Origin: Psilocybe azurescens
Lineage: Eukaryota > Basidiomycota > Agaricomycetes > Agaricales > Agrocybaceae
DNA length: 64,000 bases
Assembly: GCA_023853785.1 (NCBI GenBank)
Contig: JAJIRX010000681.1
Coordinates: 310,001-374,000, forward strand
Reading direction: 5' to 3'
The notes under the pieces: generated by a model
What the model was told of the DNA's origin: nothing
Seen by the model: only the letters and a program-made list of their open reading frames with translations
Database searches by the model: none
Program-made: the position numbers and the translations under genes
Shown here: one piece after another, positions 34,331 to 43,995 of the stretch
Position numbering within the stretch: position 1 is the first letter of the stretch
Layout of the letters: each line of letters opens with the position of its first letter

Positions 34331-36266
34331 ATGGCCCTCAAAGCCGATGCCATGAATACTGAATGGGATGCTCTTAGCAGCATAGCTCGTATAGCGTCTT
34401 CGTTGAGTCACAGCTTAAAGGACACCCCGACGTCTCGACCACCCATTCCATCTGATGTGGATTCCCTGATTCCAAAACTCGATCTATCGATTCCCCTCAT
34501 GTCCTGGCTCCACTTTCTACTCTCGATATATCGGACCATCTTCGTCAAGCCATTATGCACCGCTTAGATCACTTTGTTGTTCAGCTTCAGCAACAGTATC
34601 GTTCCACATATAGACATAGTTGTCTGGAGACTTTTCACGGGACAGGCTCCAACAGTGATTTAGATGCGATTCACCATACATACCAAGCCTTATCCCAGCG
34701 GCAATTTATTCCATTGATTCGCTCCCAAGTCTCCTTTATTGTGGCCGAAGTGGCCAAACGTCAATCTCTCGCTTGTGAAAGCAAGCCCTCGTTCAATAAT
34801 GTAAGAGTTTCTTTCTCCCTCTGATAAATCTCACTTCAACGACTGCATAGGACTTTACACCGATTCTCGAGAAGTACTTCGAATACAATGGGTATCCGTC
34901 TATTTTGCATCGATCAATCTTGGCCCAAAAGTCAAGTATGACGCCGCGACAAATAGAAGTTTGGGTGAGTATATCAACGTATCAACAACGACCGATGATT
35001 TCCCTAACCTATCTTTGTAATTATTAGTTTCAAAACCACCGCAAGCGATCAAGGCAAGACGGCAAAGTTGTACAGCGCCTTGACTCTGACCTTCCTCTTA
35101 AACGAGCTTTGAGCGTTTCGCCAGAGAGAACACAACTCTATCGACCTCGGATGCTCACACCCTCGGATGACGAGAAAGTCAGCCAAAATTTTGATAAAAC
35201 AATCGACGTATGTATTCTCAAGTTGATGCCAACCTTCTCATTAAAGTCTTCACCAGATCCTGCCCTCCAAGCGTCGGAAGCTTGCCTCATGTCTCGAGGA
35301 AACTCCAAACACTCACGAAGATGATCTGTTTCGTCCGCAACACGCATTTCCAGAGCCTAGAAATTCGGAGCACGATGACCCATTCCCCAATGACAACGGA
35401 GTTTTCAGGTTTTCTCCGCCAATATGGAGACGAAAGCCAGCAACGGCCCCGATTATTCCCACAGAGATAGACATGGACAACTTTGCCAGAACGTTCCACA
35501 TGAAGCTCAATTTTGTTAATGGCCCATGGAAACGAGAGAGCACCCCTTCGAAATCAGATCTTCCCCATTCACGCCGTGGTTCGCGCCCTCGAGAACTATT
35601 CCATCTCATGCCCCTCATCCTGCTCTAGTCCGAACATACGTCTCCTCGCTGGTAGAGACGTCGTTTATGTCGCCCTTAACGACAGATCCATACACTTTCG
35701 ATTTTATACAGAACTCGAATGAACGAGGAATCTCTTGTGTCGTCAGACTACCTTATGGCCCCACACTATCAGATTCCTCCATTATTGAGTGTCTTGAGTA
35801 TCTTGATGAGACTCCAAGACGGCAAGTGGCTCCATTACCTCGGCGGGCGCCTTCCAGTCCCACACACTCTGCCTCCCTTTCTGCGCCTTCCAACACTACG
35901 CCCTCTGCCTCCCTTCTTGCGCCTCCTGGTGAGGTTCCCAGACGGAAAGTATCGCCTTTGCCTCGGCGTGCACCAAGCAAAATCCAATCATTTGGTTCTC
36001 GAACGTCATCTTTCAGCTCAGAAACATCACTGTCATCGGATGATTCAATATCCTCACCGTCGACTCCTCCCTCTTTACCGAACCAAACTTTGGTTTCAGT
36101 GGAATCAGATGACTCCACATACAATTTTGACAGCTACAACTTTGACTTCTCTTCCTTGACCTCTGATCCCTCTCCTCGGACGTTCGACTTCTCTGAAGAA
36201 AAGTCACCATATGACGAGCAGTCGTCAACTCTATTCCAGGATTTCACTCCTCTAGTTACATGCTAG
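34331..36266 (+). CDS. HD2: HD2-class homeodomain mating-type protein (MAT-A)
   Basis: Exon 1 (34331-34800) starts MALKADAMNTEWDALSSIAR and encodes the dimerisation region, with a frame break near 34496 leading into LAPLSTLDISDHLRQAIMHR. Exon 2 (34851-34964) and the exon from 35028 form the homeodomain: FTPILEKYFEYNGYPSILHR, TPRQIEVW, then FQNHRKRSRQDG. The WFQNHRKRSR recognition helix, with an intron just after the tryptophan codon, is characteristic of HD2. The C-terminal half has shifting frames up to 35560, then an open serine/proline-rich region ending LFQDFTPLVTC. That region includes two copies of a PRRxVxPLPRRAPS motif. The protein is expected to be nuclear and active only with a non-self HD1. 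Confidence 0.92.
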
Positions 36267-36748
36267 GCTTTATTTTTCGGATCACTTTCATTGCATTCGA
36301 CCTTGCTCTACTCTTCGCACCATTGCATTGCATTCAGCATCGGCATCCTCTCCACTTACTTTCCAACATCGACCACCTAATACCCACGGCATCCATCATC
36401 GCTTTAATCGCTTTCCTTACTTTCCCTTGACCTCAATTCCTATCACTGCTTTCAATTTGTCACTGCTCCTTGTTTTCGTGTTTTCCCATTATCTCGCTTT
36501 CCCGTTAACTTGCTTTCCTTGTTCTATAGCTAATATTTCCAGACTATCATACCCATCAAAAGTCAAACTGTATAATTAGCACATCATTGTATTTTTTTAC
36601 CCAAAGGAATCTTTCACAAAATACATAAACTGATTCAAACACTCGAATTCGTTGTATTGTTATCTGAAGCATTGTTCTATGTCCATTGGAATTGTCATGT
36701 CAACGACTGCCTTTTGCAACGTCTTTCACTCTTTGCATGGTCCGTTGT
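36267..36748. other. Convergent gap between HD2 and beta-flanking gene
   Basis: This 482-bp AT-rich, pyrimidine-rich stretch should hold the 3' ends of both genes. No coding sequence is supported. Confidence 0.5.
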
Positions 36749-37850
36749 TTATATGAACTGTTTGGCCTGCGGAATTGTTAGCCAAATCCGTACATGAATA
36801 CACAAAGGGAATTCAAACTCACAAGGCCCATAAGGCCACCCAGGCCACCGGAGTTGCCACCACCCACAGCTCCGCTGAATTTAGATTGGACCAAGAGCTT
36901 CATGACAGTCATAGCAGCACCGTTGACCGCATCCTGTTTATTTCCTGATGCAGCTCCGCCGGATTGGTCGAATAACTTGGTGGCCTCAGCCATAGCGAGA
37001 CTGATAAGCTGTGTCTGGGACCCTCCGCCACCGGAGCTTCCTCCAGATGTGAACTGCTTGAGGACCTGAATGGGCGAGTGGCACAACAAAGGATATATCC
37101 GTGAGTGACTGTGGCCCATTGTTTGCTATTTTTAGAAGACTCGGGCATGGCGCATCACCGAAGGGTGGGTCATGCACCATGCACCTTGTCAACTTGTGAG
37201 AGATTGTGAATTACCTGAAGGGCAGCGGCGCCACCCATAGCGTGGGCACTCAGACCGCTCGAGTCTCCGTCGCCATAGACCTTAGCATGTGCGTCTGTGA
37301 CGGCCTCTTCGTCGACAGGCTCGTTGTGTTTGTGCTATGGACCCAAGACAAGTCAACATTAAGTCTTTAAACCGTCTTCGCTCCCCGAGTTCGTGAAGAA
37401 ACTCCGCTGAGAAGACAAATGAAGCACGATCACAAACCTTGTTGCTCGAAATGAAATCGAAAGCGTTCGAGAAAAGGTCAGAGCCTCCCGATCCCTGTGC
37501 TTGCGCAGTACGAACGGCCTCGTCCCTGTCAACTACGACGTCATCAGCAAGGACCCATGGAAATAGCCCCTAAATCATCGAGAAACTCACTGTTAGGACC
37601 TTCGCCGGAGTGGTGAGATGGGCGATTGTTGTCAGGGGAGTTGTACTCTTGCCCGCCGGTCTTCGATACGTTCTCTGCGATTGAGAATGTCAGAACGATC
37701 TTGATGGATCGCGAAAGGATCCCTGTATGGGCCGAGGTTTACCTTGGGAATCCTGATAAGCGCTGTAACCTTGTTTAGCGAGATTGATGAATGAGTCCTG
37801 TATACCGATTAGTTACATATATCATCGGAGGCGCTCTCTGAACGAACCAT
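36749..37850 (-). CDS. beta-fg: Beta-flanking protein of the MAT-A locus
   Basis: The first coding exon is just ATG (37850-37848), spliced to DSFINLAKQGYSAYQDSQ. Later exons read ENVSKTGGQEYNSPDNNRPS, RDEAVRTAQAQGSGGSDLFS, HKHNEPVDEEAVTDAHAKVY and GLSAHAMGGAAALQ, then VLKQFTSGG. A glycine/serine-rich part follows, then LISLAMAEATKLFDQSGG and GGLGGLMGL. A last tiny exon encodes AKQFI before TAA at 36751-36749. This is the pattern of the beta-flanking (beta-fg) gene that borders the HD genes in Coprinopsis and relatives. The molecular role is unknown; the protein looks mostly helical and soluble. It confirms the locus assignment from the side opposite MIP. Confidence 0.88.
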
Positions 37851-38154
37851 GATATAGATGTGTTGATCGAAGAGGTGTTAGTTTGGTGTATATAAGTAAA
37901 AGCGACGATGATCCCAAAAGTCCAATGTGAAATGATGATTACGGCTAAAAATAGGCAATCTACGCGAATCAGTGGCCGAATCTGCCGACGTCATTCATCC
38001 CGTCATCGCCTTCTAGTTGCTTTCTCTCCGAGTCTCTCATGCTTTGGGGAGATAAAAATTGTTAAGACCAATTGGTATTGATTTCGTCATATTATATTAC
38101 AGGTATACTACAAGAAAAATCATTATAGAGCATTAAAAATCAAGCACCGTTAAT
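37851..38154. other. Intergenic region: beta-flanking promoter
   Basis: This 304-bp gap carries the beta-fg promoter. A GACGTCAT half-CRE lies near 37987-37994. Nothing else is recognised. Confidence 0.42.
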
Positions 38155-39347
38155 TTAATTGTGGATAGGGGGCTGAGTGGACGGCACGACTTTCGTCGTA
38201 GTGGTAGTCTCCTTCGTTTGGTATGGTGAATCGACTGTCGCTGTCCCAGTCTCCAATGGCGCAGTAGTGGCCCCAGGAATTCCGGTCGACGTCACGGTCG
38301 TCTTTGTCGCCTGTTCAGCATGCGACGCGGTCTTGCCTGCTGTCGTGTCAGCAGGGGCGATGTAATCGTGAGCAGCGCCTAATACAGTCGCCGCGCCGCT
38401 CTGGAGAGTCGAAGCCACAACGGGAGCGTTCTCTTTCGCGATATTGTATGCAGCGGTGGCGCCGGTCTGGACACCCGACGCAACAGTCGCGGCGACGGGT
38501 TGGAGAGTAGACGCGACGCTGGCAACGATGGGTTCGACGGTAGATGCAACGGAGGCTGCAACTGGCTGCACGTTGTCTTTCACGGCGGTGTATGTGTTGG
38601 CAGCGTTGTTCTGGGCAGCCACTGCAGCGTTAGACGCAGCATTGGTTGCGGTAGCAGCGCCGCTTTGTGCAACATTGCCTGCGGAGACAGCACTGTTCTG
38701 GACAGACGTCGCGGCTCTCGACGCGGCATTGGTCGCGTTATCTACCACAGGAACTTTCCCTCCTACCGCTGTAGGCAAGTAAGCCTGTAATCACGCATCC
38801 GTCAGTATTCAACTCACACAAGCCATACAAATCAGAAAACACAAACCTGGGCAGTCTCCAGCGCAGAGCTAGCATAGGCCTTGGCCTGTTCAACATAGCC
38901 AGCACCAACAGCCTTGGCTTCATCGACATCCTTCTTCCCCTCCTCCACAGCGGCGTCCGTCGTCCGCGAAGCGTCGCCGCGGAACTGAGCAGCGGCTGTA
39001 GTAGTCTCTCCCGTAAGCGAAGAGCCCATTGCCTGAAAACCCGACCATCAGTTTACATTCTGTGCAGATGAGCGATCAAGACAGAAAACGACTAACCTTG
39101 GCGTGGGCTGCAGCTTGCCGAGCCGCTTCTTGGACACTCTCAGCGTTGTGATCTACTTCTCGAGCAACGATAGGATTTGGCGCCTGCAATCTGGCCTCAG
39201 CAGCCGAGGTCTCGAGCGCGACTTGGCTAAAATAGACGGGGTCGTCAGTCCGCTGCGATATGGGTGACATCCAACGATCATCAAAAAGACATACTCTTTT
39301 CCAGTAGCTTCTGGGACGTTGAAGATGGTGTTGTTAGGTACAGACAT
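38155..39347 (-). CDS. Alanine-rich LEA-like repeat protein
   Basis: The start MSVPNNTIFNVPEATGKE at 39347 is followed by ALETSAAEARLQAPNPIVAR, AESVQEAARQAAAHAK and AAVEEGKKDVDEAKAVG-like helical segments. A long tract of alanine, valine, serine and threonine then contains degenerate units such as VASTVEPIVASVASTLQPVA and SGAATATNAASNAAVAAQNN. The C-terminus is threonine-rich and ends VVPSTQPPIHN. Composition and repeats resemble late-embryogenesis-abundant or hydrophilic stress proteins that form amphipathic helices. No enzyme motif is seen. The upstream region has a TATA box and a CRE palindrome, which would fit stress control. Function is inferred from composition only. Confidence 0.7.
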
Positions 39348-39404
39348 GATTTTTAAGATTCGAGTTCTGAATATTGGAGAACACAACCCACTCAAAGCAT
39401 CTTC

Positions 39405-39415
39405 CTTATATACCA
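39405..39415 (-). promoter_or_regulatory. TATA box of the LEA-like gene
   Basis: On the minus strand the sequence reads GGTATATAAGG about 60 bp upstream of the ATG at 39347. It is one of the few clear TATA boxes in the window and suggests an inducible promoter. Confidence 0.55.
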
Positions 39416-39453
39416 AACTCGCTCTAATTCAATGCTCCTCCTCAAAACTCACA

Positions 39454-39461
39454 TGACGTCA
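39454..39461. promoter_or_regulatory. CRE palindrome TGACGTCA upstream of the LEA-like gene
   Basis: This perfect ATF/CREB-type bZIP site lies 107 bp from the start codon and about 40 bp behind the TATA box. A second partial site (ATGACGTA) follows at 39482-39489. Confidence 0.5.
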
Positions 39462-40365
39462 CTCCCTTCCCTAAAGATGCATATGACGTAGGATAAGTAT
39501 GTAATTTTAGCGCCCCTATTCGCGTCACCTTCCTCAGCGCAGCCCTTTCTTTTATTACACCATCGAAGACACTTCATTATTCCACTTGGTCTGGGAAACG
39601 GGGACAAAGACTGACGATCGTTTCTTCGGTGTCATTCCACGAGTCAATTGTCGAGTTGAAGGTCCATTGCCAGTCAACTGAGAGTGGAGTGGAGTGTTGC
39701 ATTGTATGACAGGGGCTATACACATAAGGCTCGTACAGGACAGCACACTACGTACACCTACAGGTAAAGACACAAATTCTACAACCCACAAAAGGGAGGT
39801 GAAACATAGTGCAAAAACCAATTTAAGACAACAACAATGACATTGAACGAGTGACAAAAATGAGCGTATCGATCTATGTACTTTACAATACTGACACTGT
39901 ACGAATACTACTGTAATAAAGCCAACTGTCGGGAGATAATAATTGCACGAGAAGAACGAAAAATAATGGAAGTGAGAGAGTGTGTGAGAGAGCCTTGGAT
40001 GAATGTGGGTAACATGCTCGAAATGGATGTGGGAGTGTGTGTGTGTGTGCTCATGAATGGGTATGGATAACATGGGTGCATGGAAACGAAACCATATTGA
40101 AAAAGAAAGAAAAGAACGAGACAGATTCATAGGCATAACGACAAGAAAAGAAAAAAGGAAAACGTCGCGTAACACGTATGGAGGGTTAAGGTTCGGATGA
40201 AGAAAGGGGGAATCGCAGAAAGAGTGGGGGAAGAAGAAAAAGGTAGAACGTGATAATGGTAAGATCAAACAAGTGCAGGAAAAAAACGAAAGGGAATAAA
40301 CGTGGGATAGAAGTGTAAAGAAAGGGCGGAAAAAAAGTCCAATTTTTTGTGCTATGAGCCGATCT

Positions 40366-43300
40366 CTAGCGCGTTTCTTCTTCCCAAGCGCCCATTTTCA
40401 AGAACCGCGCAATGACATCTTCCGATCCTCGCTTGAATAGGTCGACGCCTCTGGCAGGATCCCAGACACGCGTGCCCTTCCGAGTAGGCGACAGCAGCGC
40501 GTGTCCGTCAGGAGGCGAAAGCGGCCCAGCAGACGACGCTGGCGAGCCCAAAGACGAGTCATTCGACGGGCGACGAGCAACAGACGTAGGCGAAGTCACG
40601 GAAGAAGAGGACCGTATATACCCCGGAGCAGGCATCATCGTCGGCGGCGCAGAATGCAAAACAGGAGGGCCAGGAGTAGGTACCAGAGTAGAAATAGATG
40701 AATTGGACGTGCGTATCGTCGGTTTTACAGGCGGAGTAAAATTCCTTGTGGCCATAGGAAGGACTTGCGCGGGTGGCCTGGCATTGCTTGTTTGAGGAGC
40801 AGAAGAGGACCTGGCCATAGGAACGGCGGCAGGTTTCCCACTGGGTTGAGGAGCTACTGGAGGTCTGGGATTGTTCTGAGAAACAGTTGACAAAAGCCTG
40901 GCATTCGGAGTGACAGTCCCAGACTTCGCAGGAGGTATAGACTTGACCGGAGGAAGGGGAGGTGAAGCGACGGCGGATCTGTTAACACCCCCACCAGTAT
41001 TACTGGGAGGAACAACAAACTCTCTCGCCGATCTCAAAGGCGAAAATGAGGGTGACACCGACGGAGATTTCCTCCTCGATTGCTCAGGCATAGTGTTCAC
41101 CGGAGGGCCAATCGAGACATCCCGAGTCGTGGTCATCGGTGCAACCACCGTAGAAGCTGTAGCAGGTGCCCAATGTTTCCTGTTCGACGCTGAGCCCCTC
41201 TTCAAATGCCTCGCAAGCTCCGGCCTCGGAGACTCTACCTGAACACCCTGACTCCGCTTCTCGACAATAATCGTCTGCACACCCCGCGTCCTATACTCCT
41301 TTTCTTGGGGCCCAACAGGCTGCTAGCAGTAACGACCGACCCCCTTCTTGAGCGCCTCTTGGCAGCCTCGCCATCACTATCATCATCGTCCCATTTGTTC
41401 CCAGTCGAGACGGCATGCCCGTCATCATCATCCTCATCGTCGGCATTGTCCTCATCATCCCCATCACGACTGCTCACCTCCGCACGTTCATCCCAACTCT
41501 TTCTACGCGATTTTCGGTACGCGTCCTCTCGAATGCCGGCGCCAAAGGAGCCGGAGGTGGCGGAGGTTTGACTAACCTTGACGCATATTTTTGTATGCTT
41601 GGAATGTTATCCCAGGCATTTGCATAACTGAAAGCTGTAGGCAGCCCATAGAGCGGAGACAGAGGAGTCGCACGGACAGGTCCTCGAGTCTCAGGGGTGC
41701 TTGGTGTCGTGGTCGACGTCTGACTCTGACTGCCTGGACTAAGAAACAAGGAAGGCGGAGGAGCATCCGAGTCCGGGAATACGCGCTTAGGTAGAACCCG
41801 CGGTTTTTCTTCCCAAGGAAAGACCGACTTGATCTTATTCTTATCCGGACTGGGAGTGGCTCCCGAGTGAATATCTCCAGTGACATTGCGATAATGACCC
41901 TGCTTGATCAACGTATCCGGTATCACCGGAGGCGGGGAGGTTGAAAGAATCCGCCAGAATCAGGCGGAGAAGGACCAGAAAAGTCTGATCATTTTGCCTG
42001 GATGGCGTGTGGTCCCATACATTGGCAAAATATGTATCCAAGGGGAAAGCGTTCGGTGCGGGAGCGACATTTGGCGGTGGTTCAACCGCAGGGTTCCAAG
42101 ACATCATGGGAGGCGAGGCAGGGCGTTTCGGGCTTTCATGGTGTTGTGGCTGGTGTTGTGGCTGGTGTTGTTCGTGCTGTCGTTGCTCGTCATGAGAGTG
42201 ATGATGATGATGCTGTTGATGCCGTTGTTCAGAGTCACGATGTTCTTGCGCAGGAGGAGGGAAATATGGCTGATGGTGATGATGTTCACGGTGTTCATGT
42301 ATGGGAGAAGTGACATGATGGTGGTGATGGTGACGTCGGTTATCGGGACGGTTTTCATGTGCAGAATCGGAACGCGCAAGAAGAAAGCTTTGCGCCTCGC
42401 TTTCGCTGGCGTAAAAGTCAGGGGTAGTAGATGGCAAAGGAGCAAAAGGAGAAGGTGTCGGAGGTAGAGATACCAGGTGCAGACGCGGGCTAGGAGGCAC
42501 TTCATGAGGACCGGGTGTAGGTAATGTTCTCCAGCGTGGTTCATCTGCAGCACCGCGTCGGGCGATAGGAGTAGACAGAATCTCGTCATAATTAAAAGAC
42601 TCGCTCGGAAAACGGTCGGAATCGTCGGTATCCTGAATATATGCGTCCAAGGGAGGTCTGAGCCACAAGTCGGCTTGTGGCCTGACAGGAGGAGTAGGCT
42701 CTTCTTGTTTTGGATCTGGCTTCCGCGGACGCATGAGGTCGACGCGACCTTGAAGTGGCATAGACTTGTATGCACCTTCTCCTGGACGCGAATCTTCATG
42801 GGAGGCATTGAGACCTTGAATAGCCAAACGCTTAAGCTCGTCGAGGCCAAGAGGAGCAGGAGGATTTTGGGGTTCCGCGGAGGGTTCCCAAGCGGCAGTG
42901 TAACGCTTTACTTCGAACGGGATTTGGAGCTGGGAAGGGAGTTGTAATGGCGATCGTACACGTCAAACCATCGATCAACAAGGGAATCATAGTCGTAAGC
43001 TGTCTGTGAAGAATCAGCAGAAGACACTGATTGACGACCGGGAGTTCGATATGGAATATTTTTCCAAGGCTTGTTTGGACCAATGAAATGGATGGCCTTT
43101 ATCTGGGAGCCGTAACGTTCGTATGCAGGGGCGTATCTATAGAAGCGAGAGAAAGATTGGGCAGAGGATAAGAAACAAGCGGCGAAATACTCACGTATAT
43201 GCGGCGGTGGGAGTAGTATTGTAAGTGAAACTAAGCCTGTTCCAATCACCATCTCGCCATTCATTGAGTAGACCCTGATCACCTCCATCCCACGAGGGTT

Positions 43301-43855
43301 TTGTAGCAATAAGCTGGTTCAACTGGTCGAATTTTGTCCTGTCCCGGAGTAAGAACGAGGACGCCCGAGTTGAAAATGTCTGGCCAACCGACATCGGGTG
43401 CGGCGGAGAATTCGTGAGTAAGAGAGAAGAGATGAGACATTGGACGGATAGGGAGAACATCAGCATCTAGAAAGATGATTTTTTGAACTGAGTGAGACGA
43501 AAGACATGCAACTTTGTAAGGACAGTGGTAAGGTCGGGTCGGCCTAGGGGTAAAAGGGGTGAATTGGGATTAAGAGGGCGATAGATAAGTGAGACTGACC
43601 CAGAAGCTGAAGACCAGCGGGGTTATCTTGCTCGAGGATCTCTACGCCGACGACGAGATCAAAAGCCCTCCTGAGAGACTTGACGGTGGCGACATCGAGG
43701 GACTCTGGGGTGACGAGACAGACGGTCTGAAAGTCGAACTCTGGGGGCGCGGCGGGATGAGGGTGTACATCGCGAAGGGCGGCTACCTGAGCAAGAGCGC
43801 CTGGGAGATAGTTATCGGATGAGACGAGGGTGACGAACGCGTTGGTGCTGGGCAT
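40366..43855 (-). CDS. GLGEN: Glycogenin-type glycosyltransferase (GT8) with long disordered tail
   Basis: Glycogenin primes glycogen synthesis by glucosylating itself. The start MPSTNAFVTLVSSDNYLPGA and the GRPDLTTVLTKLHVFRLTQF block are typical. The metal-binding DxD is in FLDADVLPIRPM (near 43461-43469), followed by NSGVLVLTPG, WDGGDQGLLNEW and SFTYNTTPTAAYTYAPAYE. The remainder is predicted disordered and rich in proline and serine. It includes a histidine/glutamine-rich segment (42150-42340) and an acidic stretch (41400-41477). The end, VWDPARGVDLFKRGSEDVIA then RFLKMGAWEEETR, looks like a conserved partner-binding tail. Several frame breaks occur (near 43340, 42830, 41900 and 41280). 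A GLGEN gene is a known MAT-A neighbour in other mushrooms. Confidence 0.88.
42139..42340 (-). repeat. Histidine/glutamine-rich low-complexity coding repeat in glycogenin
   Basis: CAC/CAT and CAA/CAG codons dominate here, giving runs such as RRHHHHHHVTSP, QRHQQHHHHHSHD and QPQHQPQHH. The 42139-42172 end carries near-perfect 12-base units (on the + strand, TGGTGTTGTGGC). The segment lies in the disordered part of the protein, so its length probably varies between strains. Confidence 0.7.
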
Positions 43856-43995
43856 TCAAGACACCAGAACGAGAGAGACAGAGTTGAGGGCTCTGAGCGT
43901 GCACGGCCGGACAAGTCTGACTGAAAATAAAGAGACAACAAATGTCAACAGAACACTGACATCATCGCCTGTCTCTCCCGCAGACTGTCTCTGCC

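Larger units (their letters stand above)
39348..40365. other. One-kb non-coding region with a (GT)n microsatellite
   Basis: This gap holds the promoter of the LEA-like gene and the long 3' flank of the glycogenin gene. It includes seven GT units at 40035-40048 and a purine-rich tract (40085-40340). The 237-codon open frame on the minus strand (39555-40268) reflects this biased composition and shows no family resemblance. Confidence 0.5.

Noticed and set aside
39555..40268. A 237-codon open frame on the minus strand between glycogenin and the LEA-like gene
   Set aside because: The sequence is purine/pyrimidine-biased and includes a GT microsatellite; the predicted protein is a jumble of F, H, S and L with no family pattern.
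42104..42850. A 248-codon open frame overlapping the glycogenin gene on the same strand
   Set aside because: It is a shadow frame produced by the CAC/CAT repeats; the histidine-rich frame is continuous with glycogenin.
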